From Pseudonocardiales bacterium (GTDB lineage Bacteria; Actinomycetota; Actinomycetes; Mycobacteriales; Pseudonocardiaceae), in NCBI GenBank assembly GCA_003244245.1, contig QHBY01000538.1, positions 25,580-64,025 of the forward strand: DNA of 38,446 bases. Reading direction: 5' to 3'. This document shows positions 8,395 through 15,948 of the stretch, piece after piece. Every line of letters starts with the position of its first letter. Position 1 is the stretch's first letter. The notes below the pieces were generated by a model. It did not search any database. It saw nothing but the letters and a program-made list of their open reading frames with translations, and had not been told where the DNA came from. The translations under genes and the position numbers were made by a program.

Positions 8395-8805
8395 TTATAC
8401 GGCGGTGCCGAAGGGGTTGTCGATGATGTATCGCCACAGCCCATCGTTGCCACGACGAGCGACGTCCGTGGCAGTCCCCTCGATGTGTACCTGTTGGCCA
8501 TCGGGACCTGGTCCGTCGATCGTCCAGTCGACGATGAGCAGAGCGATGTCCTCGGCGACGTAGATGTGTCGGGGACGAACGTCGATGGGAAGTCCGAGAT
8601 CGAGCAGCGCCTTGTTGGCTAGTGCGCGTGAATCGCCCGTCGTGGGTTGTCCGGGGCTTGAAACCAGGATTCCGGCGGGCTCGTACACCTGCTCGACCAG
8701 ATCAGAGTTCCCGCTGTTGAACGCGCGGGCGAACACGAGTGGATGTTGGCTAGGATCGTTGGTGAGAGCGATACTGGGAGGGTGGGCAACGACGTCGGAT
8801 GTCAT
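8395..8805 (-). CDS. SnoaL-like / NTF2-fold protein
   Basis: A 136-residue protein of the NTF2/SnoaL fold: FARAFNSGNSDLVEQVYEPAGILV is the first helix-strand unit, and the barrel strands end in IEGTATDVARRGNDGLWRYIIDNPFG. Members are small ligand-binding barrels, some acting as cyclases, isomerases or dehydratases. No specific catalytic residues can be assigned. It is clearly related to the gene at 15415-15804 (shared IEGT..(D/N)VxR and IDNPF motifs). The ATG at 8805 was preferred because the longer frame begins with a TTG inside a likely operator. It is divergent from the HxlR-type regulator at 8872, which probably controls it. Confidence 0.7.
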   Translation of the reverse strand: MTSDVVAHPPSIALTNDPSQHPLVFARAFNSGNSDLVEQVYEPAGILVSSPGQPTTGDSRALANKALLDLGLPIDVRPRHIYVAEDIALLIVDWTIDGPGPDGQQVHIEGTATDVARRGNDGLWRYIIDNPFGTAV

Positions 8806-8826
8806 CGGACCAGCAAAGCTGATCGC

Positions 8827-8841
8827 TTGGCAAGTCACCAA
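8827..8841. promoter_or_regulatory. Candidate operator between the divergent SnoaL-like and hxlR-like genes
   Basis: TTGG (8827-8830) and CCAA (8838-8841) are inverted around a 7-base centre in the 66-base space between divergent starts at 8805 and 8872. HxlR proteins bind short inverted repeats near their own promoters, so position favours this as an autoregulatory site. The match is short and could be chance. TTGGCAA also resembles a half of the cluster-wide GTTGCCA motif on the other strand. Confidence 0.35.
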
Positions 8842-8871
8842 ACGGTAAGTGCAGCCTGGGATCAGGAGCTT

Positions 8872-9246
8872 GTGCCGGACGCGCGCGGATCTTCGCGGCG
8901 TCCGGATCCCGGGTGCCCCGTGGAAGTCGCGCTCACCGCGGTTAGTGGTCGGTGGGCGACACTTGTACTACGCGATCTCATGCACGGGCCGCGCGCCTTC
9001 AGCGAGCTGCAGGCCGCTCTACCCACGTTGAGTGCGAAGGTCCTGAGCGAACGTCTCGTCGGATTTGAGCGGCAGGGGCTGGTCCATTGTCGACGCGGGG
9101 GCGGCTTTCCCTCCCGATCGGTTTACAGCCTCACTGCTGCCGGGCAGCACCTTCGACCGCTCCTCGTTCAGCTGTATGAAACCGGACGTAGGCTCCTGGA
9201 CGAGGAAGCCGTGGCGCACAGCGAGTCGACAGCACAACCGTCATAG
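8872..9246 (+). CDS. HxlR-family transcriptional regulator
   Basis: This 124-residue winged-helix protein has the family signature: CPVEVALTAVSGRWATLVLRD near residues 14-34 with the conserved Cys, then GPRAFSELQAALPTLSAKVL, the recognition helix SERLVGFERQGLV and the wing PSRSVYSLTAAGQHL. HxlR proteins respond to aldehydes, quinones or redox stress, often through that N-terminal cysteine. The GTG at 8872 was chosen because AGGAG lies 3 bases before it and the longer frame reads into the divergent gene. It likely regulates the SnoaL-like gene at 8395-8805 and itself. Confidence 0.8.
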   Translation: MPDARGSSRRPDPGCPVEVALTAVSGRWATLVLRDLMHGPRAFSELQAALPTLSAKVLSERLVGFERQGLVHCRRGGGFPSRSVYSLTAAGQHLRPLLVQLYETGRRLLDEEAVAHSESTAQPS

Positions 9247-9284
9247 CCGCCCGCCGGCGTGTTCGCTCCTAAATGAATGAGCCG

Positions 9285-9309
9285 ACTGGAGACCGGAGGT
9301 CTCACCAGT
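9285..9309. terminator. Stem-loop between convergent genes
   Basis: ACTGGAGACC and GGTCT-CA-CCAGT can pair with a 3-base loop and a 2-base bulge, 38 bases after the HxlR-type stop. It lies between that gene and the convergent racemase-like gene, where a bidirectional terminator is expected. No T-run follows. Confidence 0.45.
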
Positions 9310-9416
9310 TCGATCCAGTAGCTTGTCGTGGGCCGCTATTGGTTGAGCCTCCGGCCATCGCTTCAGCAGCCGATCGCGAGTCGCGCTGTCTCCGTCTCCA
9401 CAGCGCCCTGCACCCG

Positions 9417-10205
9417 CTATGAGGAGCTCCGGGCTCCTTCTGCAATGAGGGCCATGAGTTCTTCGACTGCTTGCGCTGGCGGCTTGGCGAAGGCGCCCGC
9501 GCGGCTGGCCGCTGTCCCGTTGAGCTCGCCTAACCAGGCTGCAGTCTCGGCGGCTCTCAAGGTCACGAGAATCGGATTAAGCACCGCGGCGTCGTGAACC
9601 TTAAAGCTCTGCTCGCCGGCACTGAGCAGCGCGAATAGGCCTCCCGCCGGGATTATCACCTCAGCGCGGCAGTTGGTCAGGCTCTCTGCAGTCTTCACGA
9701 ATTCGGCCATAATCGCCGCGTACGCCTTCGGCGTGTCGAAAGCGTCCAAGAGTCGCTGTGGCGGCGTCGACATGCTTACAACACCGACCATGCGATCCTC
9801 GAGTGATATCCGCGCGGCTTGAAAGTCGTGCCAATCCGCGAAGAGTGGGTCGATGGTGACGAGACCGAAGCGGCGTCCGAGCGTCATCGCATATAGCATG
9901 CTCGTCTCGCCCATTCCTATGACCGGAATGTCGAGCATCGCCCTGGCCTCGTCGAGGCCGGAGTCTTGGAAGTGTCCGATGACGAATGCGTCGTAGCCTT
10001 GGTTCTGGGCATCGGCGGCGCAGCGCAGAGCTTGGATGGAGCAGCGGACTTCGCTGATGCGATGTACGGCGAGGTCTCCGGGCGATAGGCCGGCGACCTT
10101 GATCTGGGTACCGGGTGCTGCGTGCTCGTTCAGGTAGCTGTCTAGGCGATTCAGATACGACGCGTGTAGCGACCAGTCGGTGAAGCTCTGATACCAGATT
10201 TTCAT
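9417..10205 (-). CDS. Asp/Glu/hydantoin racemase-superfamily protein lacking both catalytic cysteines
   Basis: The 262-residue protein has the two-domain Asp/Glu racemase fold pattern, with GHFQDSGLDEARAMLDIPVIG and GETSMLYAMTLGRRFGLVTIDP as the conserved central block. Racemases and maleate isomerases of this superfamily use two cysteines. The first position, normally xxCFxDPG, reads GHFQDSG, and the second, normally xGCxGM, reads IPAGGLF. Cofactor-free Cys/Cys chemistry is therefore not possible, and another reaction or a binding role must be assumed. Start: ATG at 10205 with GAGGAG 6 bases upstream, overlapping the stop of the SnoaL-like gene (ATGA). It is the last gene of a three-gene coupled operon. 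Confidence 0.75.
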   Translation of the reverse strand: MKIWYQSFTDWSLHASYLNRLDSYLNEHAAPGTQIKVAGLSPGDLAVHRISEVRCSIQALRCAADAQNQGYDAFVIGHFQDSGLDEARAMLDIPVIGMGETSMLYAMTLGRRFGLVTIDPLFADWHDFQAARISLEDRMVGVVSMSTPPQRLLDAFDTPKAYAAIMAEFVKTAESLTNCRAEVIIPAGGLFALLSAGEQSFKVHDAAVLNPILVTLRAAETAAWLGELNGTAASRAGAFAKPPAQAVEELMALIAEGARSSS

Positions 10206-10618
10206 GCCATCTCCTCGTCCCACCGCAGCTCGCCGAAGGTGTCGCGGGCAGCGGTGGTGTTCAGAAGCCCCTCGTAGTGCGTGATCAGTCCCGCTCGGGT
10301 TTGGTAGAGGTGGGCGAAGCGTGATCGGAAGACGTCGGGATTGTCGCGCCTTCTTACCGTGTACTGCCCGATCGAGACGACTCGGGCATCCTCGCTGAAG
10401 AGATGTTCGAAGGTCATTTCGTACATGTCGAAGGTTTCTGCGACCTTCTGGAACACGCGGCAGACTGCCTCGGGGCCGTGAAACGTGCCGGGGAAGGGGA
10501 AGTGTTCGACCCACACCACATCGGAGTCCAGCGATGTCCGAGCACGCTCGAGATCACCGCGCTTGAAGGCGTCATAGAGACCCGTCACAGCGTGCAAGCT
10601 CCGATCGCGTGAGATCAT
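10202..10618 (-). CDS. SnoaL-like / NTF2-fold protein
   Basis: A 138-residue SnoaL-like barrel: VTGLYDAFKRGDLERARTSLDSDVVWVEHFPFPGTFHGPEAV is the typical N-terminal half with the FxGxxAV turn. The C-terminal strands are VSIGQYTVRRRDNP and FRSRFAHLYQTRAGLITHYEGLLNT. This resembles ketosteroid-isomerase-like SnoaL proteins. It differs from the two other SnoaL-like proteins here by lacking the IDNPF end. It overlaps the PPOX-like gene upstream by 4 bases and the racemase-like gene downstream by 4 bases, so the three are translated together. A role in isomerising or hydrating an intermediate is possible but not shown. Confidence 0.75.
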   Translation of the reverse strand: MISRDRSLHAVTGLYDAFKRGDLERARTSLDSDVVWVEHFPFPGTFHGPEAVCRVFQKVAETFDMYEMTFEHLFSEDARVVSIGQYTVRRRDNPDVFRSRFAHLYQTRAGLITHYEGLLNTTAARDTFGELRWDEEMA

Positions 10619-11067
10619 GGTTCGATGTTCTTTCCGTAGTCCCAGGTGATGAGCCGTTCTGGACGTACTTTCACGATCCGGCGGCCGGCCTCGATTTCGC
10701 CGATCGAAAACGCAAGATACCGTTCCAAGTCGCTGTATTTCAGATATTTGCTAAGAATCCGCCTGTTCCATTTCACGTTCTCGTCGACGTCGCTAATGAT
10801 TTCGGCTCGGCCGAAGCACACCACGCCGGCCGTCCGCGCGTCGAGTTTGCCTTCGACGCGCTCGTCAATATCGATGCACTCGGTAAGCCGATCGTCGCGG
10901 GCGAGGTTGCGCAGGTGCATTCTTCCGGCACCAATTGAATGCATGAATACGCCGTCGCACCACAGAAACCAGGCAGGTGCGGTGTGCGCGAATCCGTCCT
11001 TGCGCAAGGTCGAGATTCTGGTGACCCGCGCGGTGTTCAGGAACTCATCGCGCTCGCTCGGCGACAT
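10615..11067 (-). CDS. PPOX-family flavin/F420-binding protein
   Basis: The conserved part begins MSPSERDEFLNTARVTRISTLRKDG followed by the split-barrel strands APAWFLWCDGVFMHSIGAGRMHLRNLARDDRLTECID. This is the pyridoxamine-5'-phosphate oxidase-like fold common in actinobacteria. These proteins bind FMN, F420 or heme and reduce or bind small substrates. The start is uncertain: ATG at 11067 fits the family start but has no clear ribosome site; a GTG at 11112 would add 15 residues. It heads the coupled operon with the SnoaL-like and racemase-like genes, and a promoter-like TTGACA-N18-TAGCGT lies upstream. Confidence 0.7.
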   Translation of the reverse strand: MSPSERDEFLNTARVTRISTLRKDGFAHTAPAWFLWCDGVFMHSIGAGRMHLRNLARDDRLTECIDIDERVEGKLDARTAGVVCFGRAEIISDVDENVKWNRRILSKYLKYSDLERYLAFSIGEIEAGRRIVKVRPERLITWDYGKNIEP

Positions 11068-11299
11068 GGCGTTCTGCAACGTCGCGGTCGACTTGCTGCG
11101 GTCATCGACCACGGGGACCCCCAGAGTCAGTTTCGTTGAAGAACGCGTGCGCCACCAGTCACGACGCCGTCCAGGACAGACCGCAACGACGGGCGGCACG
11201 GAGCGCGGGTGGCCAGCCGGAAACCGATCTCAGCTCGAGCACGCCGCGAACCCTGTCGCCTTCCGCCCACGGGGGAACGTCTGCAGTATCGCGTCGGCG

Positions 11300-11329
11300 A
11301 CGCTAGGGCGCGGCGCGCGGTCCTGTCAA
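11300..11329 (-). promoter_or_regulatory. Promoter for the PPOX-SnoaL-racemase operon
   Basis: On the minus strand, TTGACA (11329-11324) is followed after 18 bases by TAGCGT (11305-11300), a good sigma-A-type pair pointing into the operon whose first gene starts at 11067 or 11112. It lies back to back with the plus-strand promoter at 11359-11387. The space 11068-11460 holds these two promoters and no convincing gene. Confidence 0.55.
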
Positions 11330-11345
11330 CAGCCCCGACAGCGAT

Positions 11346-11387
11346 GTTGCCAACCGAGTTGACAGACCAGTGCACCGCGCCTACATT
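11346..11387 (+). promoter_or_regulatory. Promoter with tandem GTTGCCA-N5-GTTGACAG motif (site A), importer 1
   Basis: GTTGCCAACCGAGTTGACAG occupies 11346-11365. The TTGACA within it (11359-11364) is a perfect -35 box, followed after 17 bases by TACATT (11382-11387). The first importer gene begins at 11461. An inverted CTGTCAAC at 11323-11330 belongs to the opposite promoter. The same 20-base layout recurs at 15857, 24396, 25790 and 25833, which suggests shared regulation. Confidence 0.65.
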
Positions 11388-11460
11388 CCCCTCACGGCCG
11401 CAAGGGCCGCGAGGGACCGAACCTCGAGCGTGCCACTTCGGCGAGGGGCAGGGTGTGGTC

Positions 11461-12495
11461 GTGACAGCAGGTTTGCGCAAGGCGCGACGGGACGATTCCG
11501 AGGTCGACTCACACGGCGTCGCGGATGCCGCCCTTAGATCCGGCCGACGAGCGTCGCTGCGCGGCATTGTCGAGCGCTACGCGATCGTACTCGTCTTGGG
11601 AGCAGAGGTGACTCTGTTCGGGGTGCTGAGACCCAATACGTTCCTGACCGTGCCTACGTTGAAGACGACGTTGGCTTCGCAGAGCACGCTGCTCATCGTC
11701 GCCCTCGGTCTTCTTCTATGCCTCGCCGTCGGTCAATTCGACCTTTCCTTCGCGGGCGTGCTCGGACTGTCTTTCGTCACTGCCGGCTACGTGGATGCCA
11801 AGCTGCATTGGCCCCTTCTCGTCACGATTGTCGCCGTCTTGCTTATTGGTGCCGCCGCTGGAGCGATGAACAGTCTGCTGATCGTCGGATTGGGCATAGA
11901 CGCGGTGGTGGTCACCCTGGGTATGGGCACCCTTCTCGCTGGCTTGTCCTACGCACTATCCGCGCAGACGATCTCAGGGTTGTCGCCGGGCTTGTCGGAC
12001 CTAGCAGGTCATCAACTCCTCGGCCTCCCACTCGTCTTCTACTACGCGATCGTGTTGACGGTCGCCGTCTGGTACCTGCTGAAATACACGCCGCTCGGCC
12101 GATACGTCTACATGACCGGACTCAGCCGAACCGTTGCTCGCCTGTCGGGTATCAGGGTGAACGCGATCACGTCGGGAGCCTTCGTCGCCAGCGGCATCCT
12201 GAGTGCGTTCGCCGGGCTCACGCTCGCGGGCTATCTGGGAAGTGCCGCGCCGACGGTAGCCGACGGGTACATGCTGCCGACCTTCGCGGCCGTGTTCCTG
12301 GGCGCTACCGCGATTGTGCCCGGCCGGTTCAACCCGTGGGGGACGTTCTTCGCCGCCTACACCCTGGTCACCGGCGTGACCGGCCTGAACCTGCTCGGCC
12401 AGGGCGGCTGGACTACCCAGGTTTTCAACGGGGCAAGCCTGGTCGTCGCCATCACGGTGGCGCGATTGCTTAAGAAGACACGGTCCACGTCCTAG
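11461..12495 (+). CDS. ABC importer permease, ribose/CUT2 type (importer 1)
   Basis: A 344-residue membrane protein of the BPD_transp_2 (RbsC) family. About eight to ten hydrophobic helices are visible, including STLLIVALGLLLCLAVGQFDLSFAGVL cut by the conserved G-x-F/I-DLS motif. Near the C-terminus is the typical FLGATAIVPGRFNPWGTFF segment. It forms the membrane channel for the ATPase at 13709 and the lipoprotein at 12573. I chose the GTG at 11461 because AGGG lies 7 bases upstream and the family length fits. The long frame from 11209 crosses the promoter. The solute cannot be inferred; CUT2 systems mostly carry sugars but also other polar molecules. Confidence 0.85.
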   Translation: MTAGLRKARRDDSEVDSHGVADAALRSGRRASLRGIVERYAIVLVLGAEVTLFGVLRPNTFLTVPTLKTTLASQSTLLIVALGLLLCLAVGQFDLSFAGVLGLSFVTAGYVDAKLHWPLLVTIVAVLLIGAAAGAMNSLLIVGLGIDAVVVTLGMGTLLAGLSYALSAQTISGLSPGLSDLAGHQLLGLPLVFYYAIVLTVAVWYLLKYTPLGRYVYMTGLSRTVARLSGIRVNAITSGAFVASGILSAFAGLTLAGYLGSAAPTVADGYMLPTFAAVFLGATAIVPGRFNPWGTFFAAYTLVTGVTGLNLLGQGGWTTQVFNGASLVVAITVARLLKKTRSTS

Positions 12496-12572
12496 TGGAG
12501 ATCGCGCAGCACACGGCACTACGTCCAAATCCCCGTTCACGAGCCTGACTGGGCCACTGAGAAAGAGGAAGC

Positions 12573-13712
12573 ATGCACCGATACTGGACCGTGTTGACAG
12601 CTGGAATCGTGACGCTTGTTGTGACCGTACTGCTCGCCGGATGCAGCAGTTCCGGCAGCGTGTCGACGCACAAAGCCGACAGCAGTGGCGTGACGCGGGC
12701 GCGGGCGCTCATTGCCGCTGCGTCTGGCCAGGTCACGTGGACCGCCCCTGGACCAGCGTTCGACGCGCGACCAGCTGCTGGCAAGTCCGTCGTCTGGGTC
12801 AGTGACAACCAGTCAATCCCGTTCTCGACCGATACGTACGCCGGCTTCAAAGCCGGTCTGAACGCTGACGGCGTGAAGACATCAATCTTTGATTCCCAGT
12901 CGAGTCTGGGCACTGCCGATCGAGGTATCCGCCAGGCGGCCGATGCCGGCGCGGCGGCGATAATGCTTCAAGACATTCCCAGTGGCGGGGTGAGCAGCGC
13001 CGTGAACTATGCGACGAGCAAGCACGTGCCGGTGTTTGGGTTCACCACGCAAGAGTCCGGGGTAGCGGCCCTGGCACCGCTGTCGGGCCAGACGTCCTTC
13101 TGCTATAGCTGCGCGGGACGATTGATGGCCGCGCAGGCAGTCGTCCAGTCCAATGGCTCGTTCAAAGGCGTCATTTTCGAGGCAACAACGGTCGGCGCAA
13201 TCAACACCGCTGAGGTTCAGGGGATCACATCCGGGGTGAAGGAGTTCTGCCCGCAGGAATGTTCCGTCTCGGTCAAGGATGTCCCGGTCGCCACGTGGGC
13301 GTCGCAGATGACTACGGCGACGACCACCGCCGTCGCGGATCCGAGCATCGGGTACCTGTTCCCGATCTACGACGGGGCATTGCCGTATGTACTGACCGGC
13401 CTGCGGTCGAGTCACACTGACAACCGGGTGCGGGTAGTCAGCTATAACGCCAGCCAAGGGATCATCGACAATATCGCGAAGAAGACCCCGTTGACCGCCG
13501 ATCCGGGCAACCCGTCGGCGTGGGCGGGTTGGGCTGCGGCCGACCAGGTGCTGCGGGTGCTGACCGGCCATCCAGCAGCGCAGGACGCACACATCCCGTT
13601 GCGCAACTTCGACGCCTCCAATGTGGGCACCCTTGACCCTGGCAAGCCCGACAGTTGGTACCCGGGCGTCGACTACCAGACGAAGTACCGGTCGTTGTGG
13701 TCGCTGAAGTGA
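12573..13712 (+). CDS. Solute-binding lipoprotein, Peripla_BP_4/CUT2 type (importer 1)
   Basis: The 379-residue product begins with a lipoprotein signal (VLTAGIVTLVVTVLLAGCSS) whose lipobox LLAGC would place the mature Cys on the outer face of the membrane. A periplasmic-binding fold of the ribose-binding type follows, with WVSDNQSIPFSTDTYAGFKAGL as the opening strand-helix and a hinge region near VPVATWASQM. GAGGAAG lies just before the ATG. It follows the permease by 77 bases and overlaps the ATPase gene start by 4 bases (GTGA). It delivers the unknown ligand to importer 1. Confidence 0.85.
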   Translation: MHRYWTVLTAGIVTLVVTVLLAGCSSSGSVSTHKADSSGVTRARALIAAASGQVTWTAPGPAFDARPAAGKSVVWVSDNQSIPFSTDTYAGFKAGLNADGVKTSIFDSQSSLGTADRGIRQAADAGAAAIMLQDIPSGGVSSAVNYATSKHVPVFGFTTQESGVAALAPLSGQTSFCYSCAGRLMAAQAVVQSNGSFKGVIFEATTVGAINTAEVQGITSGVKEFCPQECSVSVKDVPVATWASQMTTATTTAVADPSIGYLFPIYDGALPYVLTGLRSSHTDNRVRVVSYNASQGIIDNIAKKTPLTADPGNPSAWAGWAAADQVLRVLTGHPAAQDAHIPLRNFDASNVGTLDPGKPDSWYPGVDYQTKYRSLWSLK

Positions 13713-15277
13713 CCCAGGCGCTGGGCGAGCCGACTATGCGGGTGCACCCATCCGACCAGCTCGTCCCGCGCCTGGCATTGACCGGCATCTCCAAGACGTT
13801 CGGCGACCGTAAGGCGCTCGACCGGGTATCACTGGCGATCACCCCCGGTAAGGTGCACGCACTGCTTGGCCACAACGGCTCGGGCAAGTCCACCCTGATC
13901 AAGATCCTCGCCGGTTTCTATACCCCGGATGACGGCGGGGAGGCCGCCATGGACGGCCTGCCATTGCCGCTGCCCTTGGCGGCAGCCGAAGCAGCCAAGC
14001 GCGGAATTTTCTTCGTTCACCAAGAACTCGGGCTGATCGAGGGCGCCACGATCCTGGAGAACCTGTGCATCGGACGATTCTCCGGAACCCCGTTACGTGT
14101 GCGCTGGCGCGTCGAACGCGAGCGGGTACGCGACGATCTCCTGTCCTTCGGCGTCGGACACCTAGATCCCCTGCTTCCGGTCGCGGCACTGGAACCGGCG
14201 GACAAGGCGCTCGTCGCGATCACCCGTGCGCTGAGCGGTCACCACCTGCCCGGGCGGGGCATCTTGGTTCTCGATGAACCGACGCCCTACTTGGCAGCGG
14301 ACGGGGTGGCCCGGCTGTTCGCCGCGCTGCGCCGGGCAACGGAAACCGGCGTCTCCGTGCTGTTCGTGACCCATCGCATGGGAGAGGTCGAACGACACAC
14401 CGATCAGGTCACTGTACTGCGCAACGGAACCGTCGTGCTGGACGACACGACCAGCACCGTGTCGCGGACCCAGTTGGTCTCCGCGATCGACAATCGCAGT
14501 TCGGTGAGCGTGCGCGAGCCAAACCGAGAACGGGCGGCCGGTACACGACTCGCGAGCGTGGCTCGCCTCTGCTCGCCTCGCGTGCGCGACATCGACTTCG
14601 AGGTAAATCAGGGAGAGGTGCTCGGGCTGACCGGTCTGATCGGGTCCGGCTGGGAGGAAGTTCCCAGGCTCCTGTTCGGCGACCAGCGAGCGATTCGGGG
14701 CCACTTGCAGCTCGGGGCCGACACCGTCGACTTGCGCGAGCAGCGGCCGAGAAAAGCACGTCTGCTCAAGATCGCCTACCTGCCGCCGGACCGCGCACGC
14801 AATAGCGCGATCGGCAGCGCCAGCATCATCGAGAACCTCACCCTGGTGAGCCTGGGAAGGCATTGCACACGCCGCGGGCTCTCGCTCCGTCGTGAGGCCG
14901 CGCACACCAGCACGATCATGGCGAACTTTGGGGTCATCGGCCAGCCCCAACAGCCGCTGGCCGAGTTGAGCGGTGGCAATCAGCAGAAAGTCCTGCTCGC
15001 CCGCTGGCTCGAATGCCAGCCCCGGATGCTACTACTGCTTGAACCGACGCAGGGTGTTGATGTTGTTGCACGTGAGGGACTGGTTGCGGCCATCCGCCGA
15101 CAAGCCGACGCCGGGGTTGCCGCAATTTATGCGGGTTCGGACATCGACGAACTTGTCGATGCCGTCGACCGGCTCCTTGTCTTCCGCAACGGCGAAATTG
15201 TCGCGAGCCTCGCCGGGGCCGAACTAACCAGCCGCAATGCGATGCAAGCAAGTCAAGGTGCACAGTCCAGCGGGTGA
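13709..15277 (+). CDS. Double ABC ATPase, RbsA type, with altered second Walker B (importer 1)
   Basis: A 522-residue tandem ATPase of the CUT2 class. Domain 1 has Walker A GHNGSGKST (about 54-62) and Walker B LVLDEPTPYL. Domain 2 has the usual degenerate Walker A (GLIGSGWEEV), an intact signature LSGGNQQKVLLARWL and a Walker B reading LLLLEPTQGVDV. The Asp normally before Glu is Leu444, while Glu445 is kept. The domain 1 signature is also weak (LEPADKALVAI). Domain 2 of RbsA-like proteins is often degenerate in Walker A, but loss of the Walker B Asp is unusual. The GTG at 13709 overlaps the lipoprotein stop; ATG at 13736 is the alternative. Confidence 0.8.
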   Translation: MTQALGEPTMRVHPSDQLVPRLALTGISKTFGDRKALDRVSLAITPGKVHALLGHNGSGKSTLIKILAGFYTPDDGGEAAMDGLPLPLPLAAAEAAKRGIFFVHQELGLIEGATILENLCIGRFSGTPLRVRWRVERERVRDDLLSFGVGHLDPLLPVAALEPADKALVAITRALSGHHLPGRGILVLDEPTPYLAADGVARLFAALRRATETGVSVLFVTHRMGEVERHTDQVTVLRNGTVVLDDTTSTVSRTQLVSAIDNRSSVSVREPNRERAAGTRLASVARLCSPRVRDIDFEVNQGEVLGLTGLIGSGWEEVPRLLFGDQRAIRGHLQLGADTVDLREQRPRKARLLKIAYLPPDRARNSAIGSASIIENLTLVSLGRHCTRRGLSLRREAAHTSTIMANFGVIGQPQQPLAELSGGNQQKVLLARWLECQPRMLLLLEPTQGVDVVAREGLVAAIRRQADAGVAAIYAGSDIDELVDAVDRLLVFRNGEIVASLAGAELTSRNAMQASQGAQSSG

Positions 15278-15348
15278 ATCGTCCCGCTCGGGGCGCCGAC
15301 ATAACCGCGTCCCGCGGCCGGACTGGCACCCTAATGTCGCGCGATGCC

Positions 15349-15375
15349 GTGACGGACTGCCGCAAAGTCCATCAC
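15349..15375. terminator. Stem-loop between convergent importer 1 and SnoaL-like genes
   Basis: GTGA-C-GGACT and AGTCC-A-TCAC pair across a 7-base loop with one C/A mismatch. It lies in the 137-base space between the convergent stops at 15277 and 15415, a natural place for a two-way terminator. There is no T-run. Confidence 0.45.
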
Positions 15376-15414
15376 ACCCCTCAGACAGTCACGCGCAGTG
15401 CGGGGTGGCGACGA

Positions 15415-15804
15415 TCATAGGTCCAGGTATTCCTCATGGAAAGGGTTGTCGATTAGCGTGAACCACGTTCCGCTGGCAGTTTGCCGGAGAACGTTGGCAT
15501 CCGTTCCTTCGATCAAAACGGCTGCACCGTCTGCGTCTGTACCCGCGAGCGACCATCGAACCGACACCAAGGCGATATCGCCAGCCTGAACGAACTGCTT
15601 TAGCTGCACCGTCAGGGTCGGGTTGTAGGCGAGAAACCGCTCGGTAATTTCCCGGAGAGTGGCAAGACCACGCGCCGGGTCAGAGCCCGGTTCCTGAACG
15701 AAAATCGTCTCCTCGCGATACAAAGACATGATCGTTTCGACGTCTCCGTCGTTCATCGCCCGCACGAATGTCCGGTCCACATCCAAGGGACCCAGCGTCG
15801 ACAT
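15415..15804 (-). CDS. SnoaL-like / NTF2-fold protein (paralogue of the one at 8395)
   Basis: A 129-residue barrel protein: VDRTFVRAMNDGDVETIMSLYREETIFVQEPGSDPARGLATLREI is the standard SnoaL/DUF4440 N-terminal half, and it ends IEGTDANVLRQTASGTWFTLIDNPFHEEYLDL. The IEGTxAxV and IDNPF segments match the protein at 8395-8805, so the two are paralogues. I chose the ATG at 15804 because a promoter-like TTGACT-N18-TACGAT ends 6 bases before it, which would give a leaderless transcript. GTG at 15864 and ATG at 15843 are longer options. It sits between the two importers, divergent from importer 2, so it probably acts on the imported compound or a derivative. Confidence 0.7.
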   Translation of the reverse strand: MSTLGPLDVDRTFVRAMNDGDVETIMSLYREETIFVQEPGSDPARGLATLREITERFLAYNPTLTVQLKQFVQAGDIALVSVRWSLAGTDADGAAVLIEGTDANVLRQTASGTWFTLIDNPFHEEYLDL

Positions 15805-15810
15805 TGCGTG

Positions 15811-15840
15811 ATCGTAGGCCGCCTCACCGTAAGCAGTCAA
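15811..15840 (-). promoter_or_regulatory. Leaderless-type promoter of the SnoaL-like gene
   Basis: On the minus strand, TTGACT (15840-15835), an 18-base spacer and TACGAT (15816-15811) are followed by six bases and then the ATG at 15804. Transcription would begin at or next to the start codon. No ribosome site is needed and none is seen. Confidence 0.5.
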
Positions 15841-15856
15841 CATGTTTGGCAACAAA

Positions 15857-15899
15857 GTTGCCACGCGCGTTGACAGGCGTCGTCGTGTCTGTCTACGGT
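15857..15899 (+). promoter_or_regulatory. Promoter with tandem GTTGCCA-N5-GTTGACAG motif (site B), importer 2
   Basis: GTTGCCACGCGCGTTGACAG lies at 15857-15876. Its TTGACA (15870-15875) can act as -35 with TACGGT at 15894-15899 after 18 bases. The lipoprotein gene starts at 15949. A third half-site in inverted orientation, TTTGGCAAC at 15845-15853, makes a perfect GGCAAC-AAA-GTTGCC palindrome with the first half. The region separates the divergent SnoaL-like and importer 2 genes. Confidence 0.6.
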
Positions 15900-15948
15900 A
15901 GCGACGCCCAGGCCATACGGCCCCGCGTCATCGACAGTTGGAGTCCCG

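Noticed and set aside
8806-8841. TTG start at 8841 for the SnoaL-like gene
   Set aside because: It lies in the likely operator, uses a rare start and adds residues not seen in the paralogue; the ATG at 8805 fits better.
11209-11460. Long N-terminal extension of the importer 1 permease from 11209
   Set aside because: It would run through a TTGACA/TACATT promoter, is Arg/Pro-rich and has no membrane character.
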